Shown here: positions 30,050 to 36,918 of the stretch, piece by piece
Layout: each line of letters starts with the position of its first letter
Position numbering within the stretch: the stretch's first letter is position 1
Origin: a virus
Direction: 5' to 3' (one strand)
Length of the DNA: 40,875 nt
Virus record (IMG/VR): IMGVR_UViG_3300006638_000009
Location: 1-40,875 of that record
Notes under the pieces: model-generated
Told to the model about the DNA's origin: nothing
What the model saw: the letters and a program-made list of their open reading frames with translations, nothing else
Databases searched by the model: none
Program-made: the position numbers and the translations under genes

Positions 30050-30262
30050 ATGAACACCTCTACAGCAAGTGAAATAATACAGCGCGGTTTGGCGGCAAAG
30101 CAGGAACGTGAAATCTACGCGCAAATGCTCGCAATGCTTTCCGACCAGTTCTACCACCAGACAGGAAACAACATCACGATAAATAAAATGGAACTCGCGG
30201 ATATGCTTACCAAACAAACCATTCACGGAATTGAAATTGGCAAAAACGAAACCAACTTATGA
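30050..30262 (+). CDS. 70-residue helical hypothetical protein
   Basis: It begins MNTSTASEIIQRGLAAKQER and is predicted helical (IYAQMLAMLSDQFYHQTGNN, then INKMELADMLTKQTIHGIEI). It is the first gene behind the structured leader. The ATG at 30050 is preferred to an upstream TTG. Function unknown. Confidence 0.75.
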   Translation: MNTSTASEIIQRGLAAKQEREIYAQMLAMLSDQFYHQTGNNITINKMELADMLTKQTIHGIEIGKNETNL

Positions 30263-30345
30263 TTACACTCACCTTCTCACTCGCCCTCGGTTCTATCGCT
30301 CTGTATGCTCTGGGAGTTTCATTAGTAGAAGTGTTTAGCTGGTAA
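30259..30345 (+). CDS. 28-residue single-pass membrane microprotein
   Basis: It reads MITLTFSLALGSIALYALGV, then SLVEVFSW. It is hydrophobic throughout and overlaps the previous stop as ATGA. Coupled translation supports a real peptide. Function unknown. Confidence 0.5.
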   Translation: MITLTFSLALGSIALYALGVSLVEVFSW

Positions 30346-30349
30346 TTCT

Positions 30350-30532
30350 ATGGAAAAGAACATTGAACTAGTCATGTGCGGCAGTTGTGACACAAAGATT
30401 ACTCCTAACCTCATCGCCTCATTTGGAAACGACCACCACGACCCTGATGAGATGATGTGTGCAAATTGCTTCGCTGGTGCGTGTGATAGGGCAGAGGCTA
30501 GAGCTTACTCACTTAAAGAAGAAATGGTATGA
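30350..30532 (+). CDS. 60-residue zinc-finger-like protein
   Basis: MCGSCDTKI near residue 9 and MCANCFAGACD near residue 36 give two CxxC pairs with His/Asp between them, suggesting a treble-clef or zinc ribbon. It starts four bases after the microprotein and ends in an ATGA overlap. No family is recognised. Confidence 0.75.
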   Translation: MEKNIELVMCGSCDTKITPNLIASFGNDHHDPDEMMCANCFAGACDRAEARAYSLKEEMV

Positions 30533-30666
30533 ACGGCGACCCTATTGCAGAGTGGAATAAGTTACTTGAGAAAATCTTGTCGGATATGAAAGAAATCAGA
30601 GCAATGAATCAGGAGACATTGGAGATATTAAAAGACGTGTATGGAGAATTAAGCAACAAAGTATGA
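30529..30666 (+). CDS. 45-residue helical protein
   Basis: It begins MNGDPIAEWNKLLEKILSDM and continues in heptads (KEIRAMNQETLEILKDVYGE). It is a likely coiled coil, overlapped by four bases at both ends in the early operon. Function unknown; it may bind the adjacent nuclease. Confidence 0.6.
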   Translation: MNGDPIAEWNKLLEKILSDMKEIRAMNQETLEILKDVYGELSNKV

Positions 30667-31391
30667 CATTCCACTTCGACGAAAAAAAGCATAAGTATTA
30701 CCTAGACGATGAGTTGCTTCCTGGAGTTACTACGATTCTAGGAACACTCGCCAAGCCAGCTCTGATTCAGTGGGCGGCGAACGAAGCGGTAAAATACGTC
30801 ATAGAGAAATGGGGCGAGAATGGACTTACAAAAGACGAATTGTTCGCCGTCCTAGATGAAGCCAAGACTGCCCATGCTCGTAAAAGAGATAAGGCGGCAG
30901 ATTCAGGGACAGATACGCACGCGCAAATCGAGATAATCATTAAGGACGTTATCGAGCGAAATGATGGGAAGATTGTTGAGGGGTTAAAAAACGACTCTCC
31001 GCAAGTTCAGAAGTTCATTGACTGGGCGGTGACAAATAAAGTCGTATTCCACGAAAGCGAGAAGAAGGTCTATTCTCCATCAGAGAAATACGCAGGAACA
31101 GTGGATTTCACGGCTACCGTAGGCGGAAAACGGCTCGTAGGCGACATTAAGACGACAAGTGGTATCTATGACCTTTCTCCCTTCCTACAGTGCGCCGCGT
31201 ACCAGTTTTGCCTCGAAGAGATGGGTGAGACTGGCTACGAGGGTTCGGTCATTATCCGTCTAGGTAAAGATGGTAGTTTCGAGGAGTTCTATCGCTACGA
31301 TTCAGGCGGGGAAGATAAACAAACATTCCTTTCCCTTCTGAAAGTGTATCGTGCGCTTACTAAGTTCAAGAATCAAAATAACAAAAAATAA
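30663..31391 (+). CDS. PD-(D/E)XK exonuclease (RecB/Cas4-like fold)
   Basis: A 242-residue nuclease. The N-terminal YLDDELLPGVTTIL and GTDTHAQIE (His86) precede the catalytic core. AGTVDF (Asp148) and GDIKTTSGIYD (Asp161, Lys163) give the D-x(n)-D-x-K signature, followed by LQCAAYQFCLEE, the usual QxxxY-like helix. Similar phage nucleases process DNA ends in recombination or replication. It is followed immediately by the SSB-like gene, a common pairing. Confidence 0.85.
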   Translation: MTFHFDEKKHKYYLDDELLPGVTTILGTLAKPALIQWAANEAVKYVIEKWGENGLTKDELFAVLDEAKTAHARKRDKAADSGTDTHAQIEIIIKDVIERNDGKIVEGLKNDSPQVQKFIDWAVTNKVVFHESEKKVYSPSEKYAGTVDFTATVGGKRLVGDIKTTSGIYDLSPFLQCAAYQFCLEEMGETGYEGSVIIRLGKDGSFEEFYRYDSGGEDKQTFLSLLKVYRALTKFKNQNNKK

Positions 31392-31392
31392 T

Positions 31393-31797
31393 ATGCAAGT
31401 CACAAAAAAGGTATCGGTTGCCGGACAGTACGCAAAACTCGGTGTGGACTTTGACGAGGGAGAGAACATTACTATCCTCAATGGTGGCGACATCACTACA
31501 GGACAGTTCGGAGAACAGCATACATTCAAGGTCAATACCAAGAATGGGGAGCGCAATATGTCATTCAATCAGACCTCACTCAATTATCTCATTGACGCAT
31601 TTGGCGGAGATACCGATGAATGGGTTAAGAAGGACGTTAAAGTATGGGTAGTAGATATGAACGTGCAAGGGAAGATGCGTGCCGTCGCGTTCCTTACAGA
31701 CCCGTCGTGGAAGAAAGTTCGTGTGAATGGCGAGTTGAAGTTTGTACCGAGTGACACAGAGCCAGAAATCAAGCCAGAGGACATTCCCTTCGACTAA
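31393..31797 (+). CDS. Single-stranded-DNA-binding-like protein
   Basis: A 134-residue, beta-rich product: MQVTKKVSVAGQYAKLGVDF, then NITILNGGDITTGQFGEQHT, VKVWVVDMNVQGKMRAVAFL and a C-terminal acidic tail ending EIKPEDIPFD. The strand pattern suits an OB fold, and the tail closely resembles the DDDIPF tip of bacterial SSB that recruits repair proteins. Placement directly after the exonuclease supports the role. Core similarity to SSB is weak, so the call leans on the tail and context. Confidence 0.65.
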   Translation: MQVTKKVSVAGQYAKLGVDFDEGENITILNGGDITTGQFGEQHTFKVNTKNGERNMSFNQTSLNYLIDAFGGDTDEWVKKDVKVWVVDMNVQGKMRAVAFLTDPSWKKVRVNGELKFVPSDTEPEIKPEDIPFD

Positions 31798-31799
31798 CT

Positions 31800-31991
31800 A
31801 TGTTGATAGAAAAAAGTGGGCAAAAAACGCGCGAGACAGTAGAAGAGGGTTATAAACCCACTCCCGACCTTCTACGAATGGAGCGGAAAATGGACGCAAT
31901 TCTCGCGGAGTGCCAGTGGATTAGAAGCCTTCTAGGAAAAGAAGTGAAGGACGAGAGTTACCAACCGACACCAGAGAATAATTTATTCTAG
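31800..31991 (+). CDS. 63-residue hypothetical protein
   Basis: It reads MLIEKSGQKTRETVEEGYKP, with a helical centre (DLLRMERKMDAILAECQWIR) flanked by two similar phrases, GYKPTPDLL and SYQPTPENN. It starts two bases after the SSB-like gene. Function unknown. Confidence 0.7.
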   Translation: MLIEKSGQKTRETVEEGYKPTPDLLRMERKMDAILAECQWIRSLLGKEVKDESYQPTPENNLF

Positions 31992-31994
31992 ACC

Positions 31995-32153
31995 ATGACC
32001 ACGAAGCTCGTTGATGGACTCCTCGCTCTCCCAAAAGACAAAAAGCTCCCTCTACGCTGGAAGCAAGTCATCAAGACAGAGGGACTCATCCCACTCTTCC
32101 TAAAAGACTGTTTCTTCCAAGACATTAAAAAGAACAAGGTTGTAAATTACTGA
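31995..32153 (+). CDS. 52-residue hypothetical protein
   Basis: It begins MTTKLVDGLLALPKDKKLPL and continues with a helical region (RWKQVIKTEGLIPLFLKDCF). It is tightly packed between neighbours (gaps of three and one bases). No family is recognised. Confidence 0.65.
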   Translation: MTTKLVDGLLALPKDKKLPLRWKQVIKTEGLIPLFLKDCFFQDIKKNKVVNY

Positions 32154-32154
32154 T

Positions 32155-33051
32155 ATGAAAACACGAGATGAAATGGGGTGTTGTGGAGAATGGACAGGAA
32201 AAAATGCTTATGACTGCTATGCTAACGGGGCGCGAATAAAACAGGGAGTTTGCAATTGTGGGTGTCATACAGAGGTGAAGGAGGCAACTGATGAAGAACT
32301 TGACGCGGCACTTAAACTAATCCCACAAGAGAAGCCGAAAGACGCGTGTCCAAACGCCGAGGCGGTCGGGCACAATACTTGTTCGCTATGCAAACGCACC
32401 AGTGATGTTGTTGATTTCTCTAAGGGTTGTCCATTCTGCGATAATGTGCACCCAGAAAGGTCGATGGAGGACGATGTAAATCCAGACACTACCTCATCGT
32501 GTCGTTCGTGTCGTTCGTGTCTTGCGTGTACCTGCTCGTGCCACAAAGGACGGGCGGATGAGATTAAAAAGCGTTCGCTATGTATCCACAACGGTAAGTG
32601 CCGCGATGCTTCTTCTGGCATGTATTGCCGCGAATGGGAAGAAAACAATCACACAGAGATAGAACGAGCGAAGAGCAGCATTGAAGGATGCAAGTGCGAT
32701 ATGTGCAAGGTGGACGATATAAATCCGATGGAACGCACTATGCCTAGACTGGAAACAAACGTTGAATGGGAGAATAAGATAGAAGAGTTAGTGCAATGGG
32801 AGACGCCCGAACATGAAAAACAAGTCAAATCCTTCATCACCAAAGTCGCCGCCTCCGCCAGAAAGGATGAGAGAGATAGAGTGTTGGCGGTGATTAAAAA
32901 GGAGTGGGAATTAAAGTTCTCATATAAATTGAATCAGCAGATTATTCTGCTAGAAAAAGTCGCGCTAGCCAATTCAATTGCTTTAACGAGGATTGTTGCT
33001 GATATGTATAGTTTCTGGGACGACCTCGCCGCTAAAATCAGTTTGCTATGA
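32155..33051 (+). CDS. Cys-rich protein with C-terminal helical domain
   Basis: A 298-residue protein with more than twenty cysteines. Residues 1-40 have CCGEW and CNCGCH; ~60-100 have CSLCKRT and CPFCDN; ~113-130 have the repetitive CRSCRSCLACTCSCH, encoded by tandem tcgtgt units; ~140-190 have further pairs including CKCDMCK. Several zinc knuckles are likely. The C-terminus (VKSFITKVAASARKDERDRV) is helical and shared with the protein at 33516. It could be a nucleic-acid-binding early protein assembled from duplicated knuckles. Confidence 0.75.
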   Translation: MKTRDEMGCCGEWTGKNAYDCYANGARIKQGVCNCGCHTEVKEATDEELDAALKLIPQEKPKDACPNAEAVGHNTCSLCKRTSDVVDFSKGCPFCDNVHPERSMEDDVNPDTTSSCRSCRSCLACTCSCHKGRADEIKKRSLCIHNGKCRDASSGMYCREWEENNHTEIERAKSSIEGCKCDMCKVDDINPMERTMPRLETNVEWENKIEELVQWETPEHEKQVKSFITKVAASARKDERDRVLAVIKKEWELKFSYKLNQQIILLEKVALANSIALTRIVADMYSFWDDLAAKISLL

Positions 33052-33230
33052 TATTCAAAAATAACAAATATAGAGAAAGTCTTGGCTGGGGCATTCGAGT
33101 CTATCGCCACGAATATCCTTTCAGCGCACCGACAAAAGAGTTTGAGGCTCTGCTAATAAAACTCGGTAAGCGAGGGCTATGGTTTTTTAGGAATGAGAAA
33201 GTATTATCAGAGTGGCCTTCAACGTCATGA
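33048..33230 (+). CDS. 60-residue hypothetical protein
   Basis: It begins MIFKNNKYRESLGWGIRVYR and has a hydrophobic helical part (FEALLIKLGKRGLWFFRNEK). An ATGA overlap joins it to the Cys-rich gene. Function unknown. Confidence 0.7.
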   Translation: MIFKNNKYRESLGWGIRVYRHEYPFSAPTKEFEALLIKLGKRGLWFFRNEKVLSEWPSTS

Positions 33231-33266
33231 CCCCTCCCATTACCAAGGCTCACTAACAAATAATCT

Positions 33267-33323
33267 ATGACCCACCTCGCATCAGGCAAGCCCCTTGACG
33301 ATTTCTTTAGAGATTTGGTATGA
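33267..33323 (+). CDS. 18-residue frame in a chain of tiny genes
   Basis: MTHLASGKPLDDFFRDLV overlaps the next ATG by four bases. Coupling to a membrane microprotein is its only support; it may simply be a leader peptide. Confidence 0.3.
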   Translation: MTHLASGKPLDDFFRDLV

Positions 33324-33430
33324 AAAATCCTAACTCTAGGGAGTGGCGGAATGGATATCTGTGGGGAATCGGCTTCGGCGTTCCGATTGGGATAACCCTC
33401 ACGAATTTCATCTGGTCATTATTCAGATAA
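33320..33430 (+). CDS. 36-residue membrane microprotein
   Basis: It reads MKNPNSREWRNGYLWGIGFG, then VPIGITLTNFIWSLFR. The C-terminal 22 residues form one membrane segment. The start MKNP resembles the microprotein at 6539. Function unknown. Confidence 0.5.
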   Translation: MKNPNSREWRNGYLWGIGFGVPIGITLTNFIWSLFR

Positions 33431-33454
33431 CTTACCAGCCCTCACATAATACCT

Positions 33455-33526
33455 ATGACTAACCGAGAAACAATAGAGAAAGACGCTGGAGTACCAACAA
33501 CTAAACGATATAAATATGGAAAATAA
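33455..33526 (+). CDS. 23-residue basic frame
   Basis: MTNRETIEKDAGVPTTKRYK ends inside the next gene's start. It is supported only by its position in the chain of overlapping frames. Confidence 0.3.
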   Translation: MTNRETIEKDAGVPTTKRYKYGK

Positions 33527-34019
33527 ATCTTGCTGTGAGAAGTGTCGAGACTACGGAACGGAGCATGGCCCAACAATTTGTGAAAATACTTCTTGTCCCT
33601 GTCATACAGGGGTGAAGAGCCTCGCTGAAAAAGCTATCAAGGACTACGATAAAACCCTCAAAGACCTTGCTGAATACGATACTGTGAAGGAGCCGAAGAA
33701 AAAGAAGCCGATAGAGTGGGAGAGGGAGTTTAACGAAACTTTCAATTACGCCAGCTTCTGTTGGAACGGCGATAACGCAACTGGTGCAAAGTTCGCTAAA
33801 CAGACAATGAAAAAAGTAAAAGACTTCATCCGCCGCATTGCCGCCACTGAGAGGGAGAAGGTGCGAAGTGAGGTGGTGAAGGAGATAGAGGGGATGGCTA
33901 AAGACACGCGCGGTAGCTTCTCAAGTCAATTCACAAAAGGGTATGCGAAAGGAAAGAATGACACTCTTTCCGACCTCGCCGCCCGTCTCTCTGTGCCTAG
34001 TGATAAAATAGGGGTATGA
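33516..34019 (+). CDS. Cys-motif protein, paralogue of the 32155 protein
   Basis: A 167-residue protein. Residues 1-35 have CCEKCRD and CENTSCPCHTGVK, parallel to CNCGCHTEVK in the larger Cys-rich protein. The C-terminal part, VKDFIRRIAATEREKVRSEV, parallels VKSFITKVAASARKDERDRV there. The two therefore share both ends and differ in the middle. A repeated phrase, ENKS/EWEREFNETF, suggests a helical linker. Function unknown; nucleic-acid binding is likely. Confidence 0.75.
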   Translation: MENKSCCEKCRDYGTEHGPTICENTSCPCHTGVKSLAEKAIKDYDKTLKDLAEYDTVKEPKKKKPIEWEREFNETFNYASFCWNGDNATGAKFAKQTMKKVKDFIRRIAATEREKVRSEVVKEIEGMAKDTRGSFSSQFTKGYAKGKNDTLSDLAARLSVPSDKIGV

Positions 34020-34396
34020 ACCGACCAACCGCATTCCAAAAGGGACATAAAAAGGTGGGAGGCTTCCATAAAGGCAGTAAGCATACCGAAGCATCAAAGC
34101 AAGTTCTTAGGGATAAAGCATCGAAGAGACGAGCGGAAATGTTGGGCAACTGGAAAGGTGGTGGTCTTCCTTGGAACAAGTTGCAGGCTCTAGACAGAGA
34201 TAACTATACTTGCCAAATTTGCGGTCTTAATGACCGAGAGGTAATGGAGGTTGACCACATTGTTCCGAAAGCAAAAGCACCAGAGTTGTTCAATTCACTG
34301 GAAAACTTAATGACCCTTTGTGCTAATTGTCACCGCAGAAAGACAAATAGAGATGTTGCCGAACTTAATAGACTTAGAGCACAAAAATATGCGTGA
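34016..34396 (+). CDS. HNH endonuclease with NUMOD-like N-terminus
   Basis: A 126-residue protein. Residues ~55-115 form an HNH nuclease: DNYTCQICG, MEVDHIVPK with the catalytic His, NSLENLMTLCANCHRRK, and CxxC metal pairs. The N-terminus (FQKGHKKVGGFHKGSKHTEA, then KQVLRDKASKRRAE) resembles the NUMOD3 DNA-binding repeats of homing endonucleases. It overlaps its neighbours by four and eight bases and is probably a free-standing homing enzyme. Confidence 0.85.
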   Translation: MNRPTAFQKGHKKVGGFHKGSKHTEASKQVLRDKASKRRAEMLGNWKGGGLPWNKLQALDRDNYTCQICGLNDREVMEVDHIVPKAKAPELFNSLENLMTLCANCHRRKTNRDVAELNRLRAQKYA

Positions 34397-34721
34397 AATC
34401 AAATTCAGGGCGTGGGATAAAGCGGAAAAAATGATGCGAAAAGTGTGGGACGATTTGGCGCATATAGATGGTCTTGAACTCATGCAATTCACCGGCCTCT
34501 TGGATAAATCAGGGAAGGAGATATATGAGGGGGATGTTCTGAAATGCCGAAATCACTTGGATACATTGTCGTACGGATATGCTCCTGGGCCATCTACTGA
34601 AAATACTTTCGGCTATTACTGGACAACATCGGGGAGTGCTCTTGCTACCGTGGACGATGTTGAAGACCGGTACGAAGTCATCGGCAACATCTACGAGCAT
34701 AGTGAGTTGCTAAAACCCTAA
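34389..34721 (+). CDS. YopX-family protein
   Basis: The start MREIKFRAWDKAEKMMRKVW, followed by LMQFTGLLDKSGKEIYEGDV and YEVIGNIYEHSELL, is the standard YopX signature found in many phages. At 110 residues it is slightly short. The middle strand region carries a variable insert. The function of the family is unknown. The start at 34389 fits the family and lies inside the HNH stop. Confidence 0.9.
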   Translation: MREIKFRAWDKAEKMMRKVWDDLAHIDGLELMQFTGLLDKSGKEIYEGDVLKCRNHLDTLSYGYAPGPSTENTFGYYWTTSGSALATVDDVEDRYEVIGNIYEHSELLKP

Positions 34722-34735
34722 CCTTGTGATAGCAT
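34707..34735 (+). promoter_or_regulatory. Sigma70-like leaderless promoter inside YopX 3' end
   Basis: TTGCTA (34707-34712), 17 bases, TAGCAT (34730-34735), then six bases to the next ATG. It gives the HNH-like gene its own transcript. Architecture is the same as at 6504. Confidence 0.45.
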
Positions 34736-34741
34736 ATCGCT

Positions 34742-35185
34742 ATGGCTAAACGGGGAACAATGAAATGGAAGAAAAATATCAGCATCGCTCGGAGCGGTAC
34801 TAAGGTTCAATTCAAGTGCGATAAATGCGGTAAAGACGCGAGCGATAAGCCAAGCTCGTACAGTCGAAAGAAGCGACACTTTTGCTCCTCTAAATGTTAT
34901 GCGGATTTCCGCAGAGAGAATCTACCGATTGAGGAACACAACCGATATGGGACTGGTCATACACCAGAGGAACGTGCGAAGCGACGCAAAGCTCGTTCCG
35001 TGTTGAATCATTACTTGCGAGATAAGAAGGTTATCAGACCGAAATGTATCGTTTGTGGAGGGAAAGCAGAAGCACACCACGATGACTACGATAAGCCACT
35101 GGAAGTTCAATGGCTCTGTTTTAAGCATCACCGTCAGTATCACGAGCACCCCGACCTTATTAACCCCTCTATCCCTACTACATAA
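34742..35185 (+). CDS. Zinc-finger plus HNH-like protein
   Basis: A 147-residue protein with two parts. Residues ~24-60 hold FKCDKCGKD and HFCSSKCYADF, a zinc finger. Residues ~105-140 hold CIVCGGKAEAHHDDYDKPLE, then VQWLCFKHHRQYHEH, a small HNH-like fold often found in phages. The basic linker (RAKRRKARSVLNHYLRDKKV) could contact DNA. It may be a nuclease or only a DNA-binding protein. Confidence 0.8.
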   Translation: MAKRGTMKWKKNISIARSGTKVQFKCDKCGKDASDKPSSYSRKKRHFCSSKCYADFRRENLPIEEHNRYGTGHTPEERAKRRKARSVLNHYLRDKKVIRPKCIVCGGKAEAHHDDYDKPLEVQWLCFKHHRQYHEHPDLINPSIPTT

Positions 35186-35191
35186 TTAGAT

Positions 35192-35386
35192 ATGAAAATA
35201 AAACGATGGAAGCTACCGATAATCCGCTGGGCATTGAGACAATTAAAACCTCTTCTCCCAACACTGGCAGATTGCTCTTACGAGACGCTCGCAAAGTTTG
35301 GCATTGACGACTTGTATTTTGAGTCGAATACAGGTGAGTATGCTCTTTACCCGAGCGCGGAGAATTATGTACCTGAACCTCTATGA
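35192..35386 (+). CDS. 64-residue hypothetical protein
   Basis: It begins MKIKRWKLPIIRWALRQLKP and continues LADCSYETLAKFGIDDLYFE. It is a compact mixed alpha/beta protein with a basic start. It is the last gene before the third structured RNA. No family is recognised. Confidence 0.65.
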   Translation: MKIKRWKLPIIRWALRQLKPLLPTLADCSYETLAKFGIDDLYFESNTGEYALYPSAENYVPEPL

Positions 35387-35423
35387 CCCCCCAAAGGATA
35401 GAGAGGGTAAGTGATGTATGACC

Positions 35424-35514
35424 CTGGAACCCCGAGCGTAGGTAGAGCGACAAGGCTGGTAGGAGCTGGGAAACCCTCTATATCAGCCCCGACTACCTGC
35501 GCTCGGGGTTTCAG
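35424..35514 (+). ncRNA. Highly stable structured RNA element
   Basis: CTGGAACCCCGAGCG-T-AGGTAG (35424-35445) pairs with CTACCT-G-CGCTCGGGGTTTCAG (35493-35514): 22 continuous pairs, two of them G-U. Inside, GGCTGGTA (35454-35461) pairs with TATCAGCC (35481-35488), with a GGG-AAA-CCC loop. It lies in a 206-base gap with no gene. Weak U-richness after the stem argues against a simple terminator. It may be a regulatory leader, packaged RNA or processing site. A TATAAT-like stretch and T-run follow near 35554-35577. Confidence 0.6.
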
Positions 35515-35592
35515 TATACACACCTCTCCACAGAGTCCTCCACCTCTAGGGTTTATAATTTATAAGGACTTAGTTTTTTGACATAGGAGAAG

Positions 35593-35799
35593 ATGGTGCG
35601 AGTCCACACTGGAATAAAAAACTGTTACGGATGTGGCTACCCGTCTCGCGGACAAATGGTTCCGGGGCCGTGGGGCCGCGTATGGCATCCTTTGTGCGCG
35701 TTTGCAAAGAAACGCCAAAGGGAATCTCAACGAGTCGTCAGCGAGAGCTTATCAAACGCTCAGCACGCCCGACGACGCAAAGAAAGGAGTAATTCTTAA
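35593..35799 (+). CDS. 68-residue zinc-finger basic protein
   Basis: It reads MVRVHTGIKNCYGCGYPSRG, then WGRVWHPLCAFAKKRQR. CYGC and HPLC give a likely zinc site; the C-terminus is Arg/Ser-rich. GGAGAAG lies ahead of the ATG. By eye this cassette is richer in CpG words than its neighbours. Function unknown. Confidence 0.7.
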   Translation: MVRVHTGIKNCYGCGYPSRGQMVPGPWGRVWHPLCAFAKKRQRESQRVVSESLSNAQHARRRKERSNS

Positions 35800-35969
35800 T
35801 GCAATGTTTTATTTGTGGCTACAGGATTCTCACCGTAGGAGATGCGGTGGCAAAACCCATTAACGGTTCTGACAGGCAGATATTCGCGCATGTTCAATGC
35901 CAACAGCAACGGGACATGAGGGAACTGCCCATCGAAGAGCTGGCGATGTCAGCAAGGGAGCAAAACTGA
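35799..35969 (+). CDS. 56-residue zinc-ribbon-like protein
   Basis: It begins MQCFICGYRILTVGDAVAKP and continues FAHVQCQQQRDMRELPIEEL. CFIC and HVQC give a possible zinc site resembling the previous protein. A strong AAGGAG precedes the ATG, which overlaps the previous stop as TAATG. Function unknown. Confidence 0.65.
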   Translation: MQCFICGYRILTVGDAVAKPINGSDRQIFAHVQCQQQRDMRELPIEELAMSAREQN

Positions 35970-36007
35970 AACTGTTACTACACTTACGACGACGCGAGGA
36001 TAGGGCT

Positions 36008-36307
36008 ATGAAAGCGATTGTCTTTACCTTGATGTGTATGGTGCTTGTTGTGTCGGTTGTGAGGTGTGCTCACGCGGCAGACGCACCGAAAGACCCGTGG
36101 ACGACTGACTACGTTACCGGAGTTATCGCCATATGGTACGAGAACGAGGTGCAGGACTTTCTCTTCGTGAGCAAGGACGGTCATCGTCTTCTCGTCTCAG
36201 CGACGGCGTGTGGGCAGTACCCGAAATGCGGCATTCTCATCAGAAAGCTGGCGAGTATGAAACGCGCGGAGATTGCCAATCTCGACAAGCCAGGAGCGCA
36301 ATTATGA
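36008..36307 (+). CDS. Small secreted protein
   Basis: A 99-residue product with a clear signal peptide (MKAIVFTLMCMVLVVSVVRC then AHA-ADAPKD). The mature part is beta-rich (DYVTGVIAIWYENEVQDFLF, then SATACGQYPKCGILIRKL) and keeps two cysteines that could form a disulphide. It lies in a short operon with another exported protein. It may act at the cell surface, for example in superinfection exclusion; inference. Confidence 0.75.
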   Translation: MKAIVFTLMCMVLVVSVVRCAHAADAPKDPWTTDYVTGVIAIWYENEVQDFLFVSKDGHRLLVSATACGQYPKCGILIRKLASMKRAEIANLDKPGAQL

Positions 36308-36516
36308 GAATAATCTTGCTTCTGATTCTGGCGACCTTTGCGGGTTCGGTAGACCGAGAGCTTCGGGTAACGTACTTGCCGTCCCGTCCTTTGCATCAAG
36401 TCGACATCCAAAACAATCTCCGTCCTAGTACGGAGACAAGACAAGGATGCGAAGCCGCAGGAGGACTCGTAGAAACTGTCCCCTACACCAAACTCTTTCT
36501 CTTATGTGCTCGGTAG
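36304..36516 (+). CDS. Second small secreted or anchored protein
   Basis: A 70-residue product with hydrophobic N-terminus MRIILLLILATFAGSVDREL, then YLPSRPLHQVDIQNNLRPST and a C-terminal YTKLFLLCAR. A signal peptide or anchor is likely. An ATGA overlap couples it to the previous secreted protein. A terminator follows after 44 bases. No family is recognised. Confidence 0.65.
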   Translation: MRIILLLILATFAGSVDRELRVTYLPSRPLHQVDIQNNLRPSTETRQGCEAAGGLVETVPYTKLFLLCAR

Positions 36517-36726
36517 GAGGTGGTCTTTTATCAACGCGAGGGTTACACCCCCCCGCAACAACGGAGAGCTAACTGGCTCTCCGTTTCTTATGTCATTGGG
36601 GAGAAGACTGCTCTGTCCCCCGTATCTCTCTTTTAGAGACTGTTTCTGTTTAGCATAGAACGCAATGCCTTTAAGATAGTCTTGTATCCTTTTTTCACAA
36701 TTGCGGATAGCTCGTTCATACGTCAT
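36502..36726 (-). CDS. 74-residue hypothetical protein
   Basis: It begins MTYERAIRNCEKRIQDYLKG and continues with basic helices (IAFYAKQKQSLKERYGGQSS). Its 3' part is antisense to the rightward terminator and it overlaps the secreted-protein gene by 15 bases. No clear ribosome-binding site is seen, so it may be only partly real. Confidence 0.4.
   Translation of the reverse strand: MTYERAIRNCEKRIQDYLKGIAFYAKQKQSLKERYGGQSSLLPNDIRNGEPVSSPLLRGGVTLALIKDHLLPST
36560..36590 (+). terminator. Intrinsic terminator of the rightward operon
   Basis: AACGGAGAGC (36560-36569) pairs with GCTCTCCGTT (36576-36585) around a six-base loop and is followed by TTTCTT. The T-run is only on the plus strand. It ends the early and secreted-protein transcription. 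Confidence 0.75.
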
Positions 36727-36737
36727 GGTGGTGTGAT

Positions 36738-36836
36738 ATGAGTAAGGAGCCTAAAACCAAGGCTTATCCCCAAGCCGTACTAGAAAGGGAAGCATTACAG
36801 TGTTATATTGCGTCTGCGAGAAGCTCGTCGCTTTGA
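36738..36836 (+). CDS. 32-residue frame of doubtful status
   Basis: MSKEPKTKAYPQAVLEREAL, then QCYIASARSSSL. It lies alone between two terminators. No promoter or ribosome-binding site is obvious. The area (36727-36918) could instead encode a small RNA. Confidence 0.3.
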   Translation: MSKEPKTKAYPQAVLEREALQCYIASARSSSL

Positions 36837-36918
36837 CCCTGGAATCTCGCATAAGCGTCCCCTTCCCATCACCATAGAATCTAAAGGAGAAACATTTTAC
36901 CCAGGTGGGAGCCAAGTA

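Noticed and set aside
32499-32533. Tandem tcgtgt repeat as a regulatory or CRISPR-like element
   Set aside because: It lies in frame within the Cys-rich gene and encodes the CRSCRSC block, so coding expansion explains it.
36133-36303. Upstream extension of the 36304 secreted protein
   Set aside because: The extension is Arg/Ser-rich shadow of the preceding secreted protein. The ATGA-coupled start gives a sensible signal segment.
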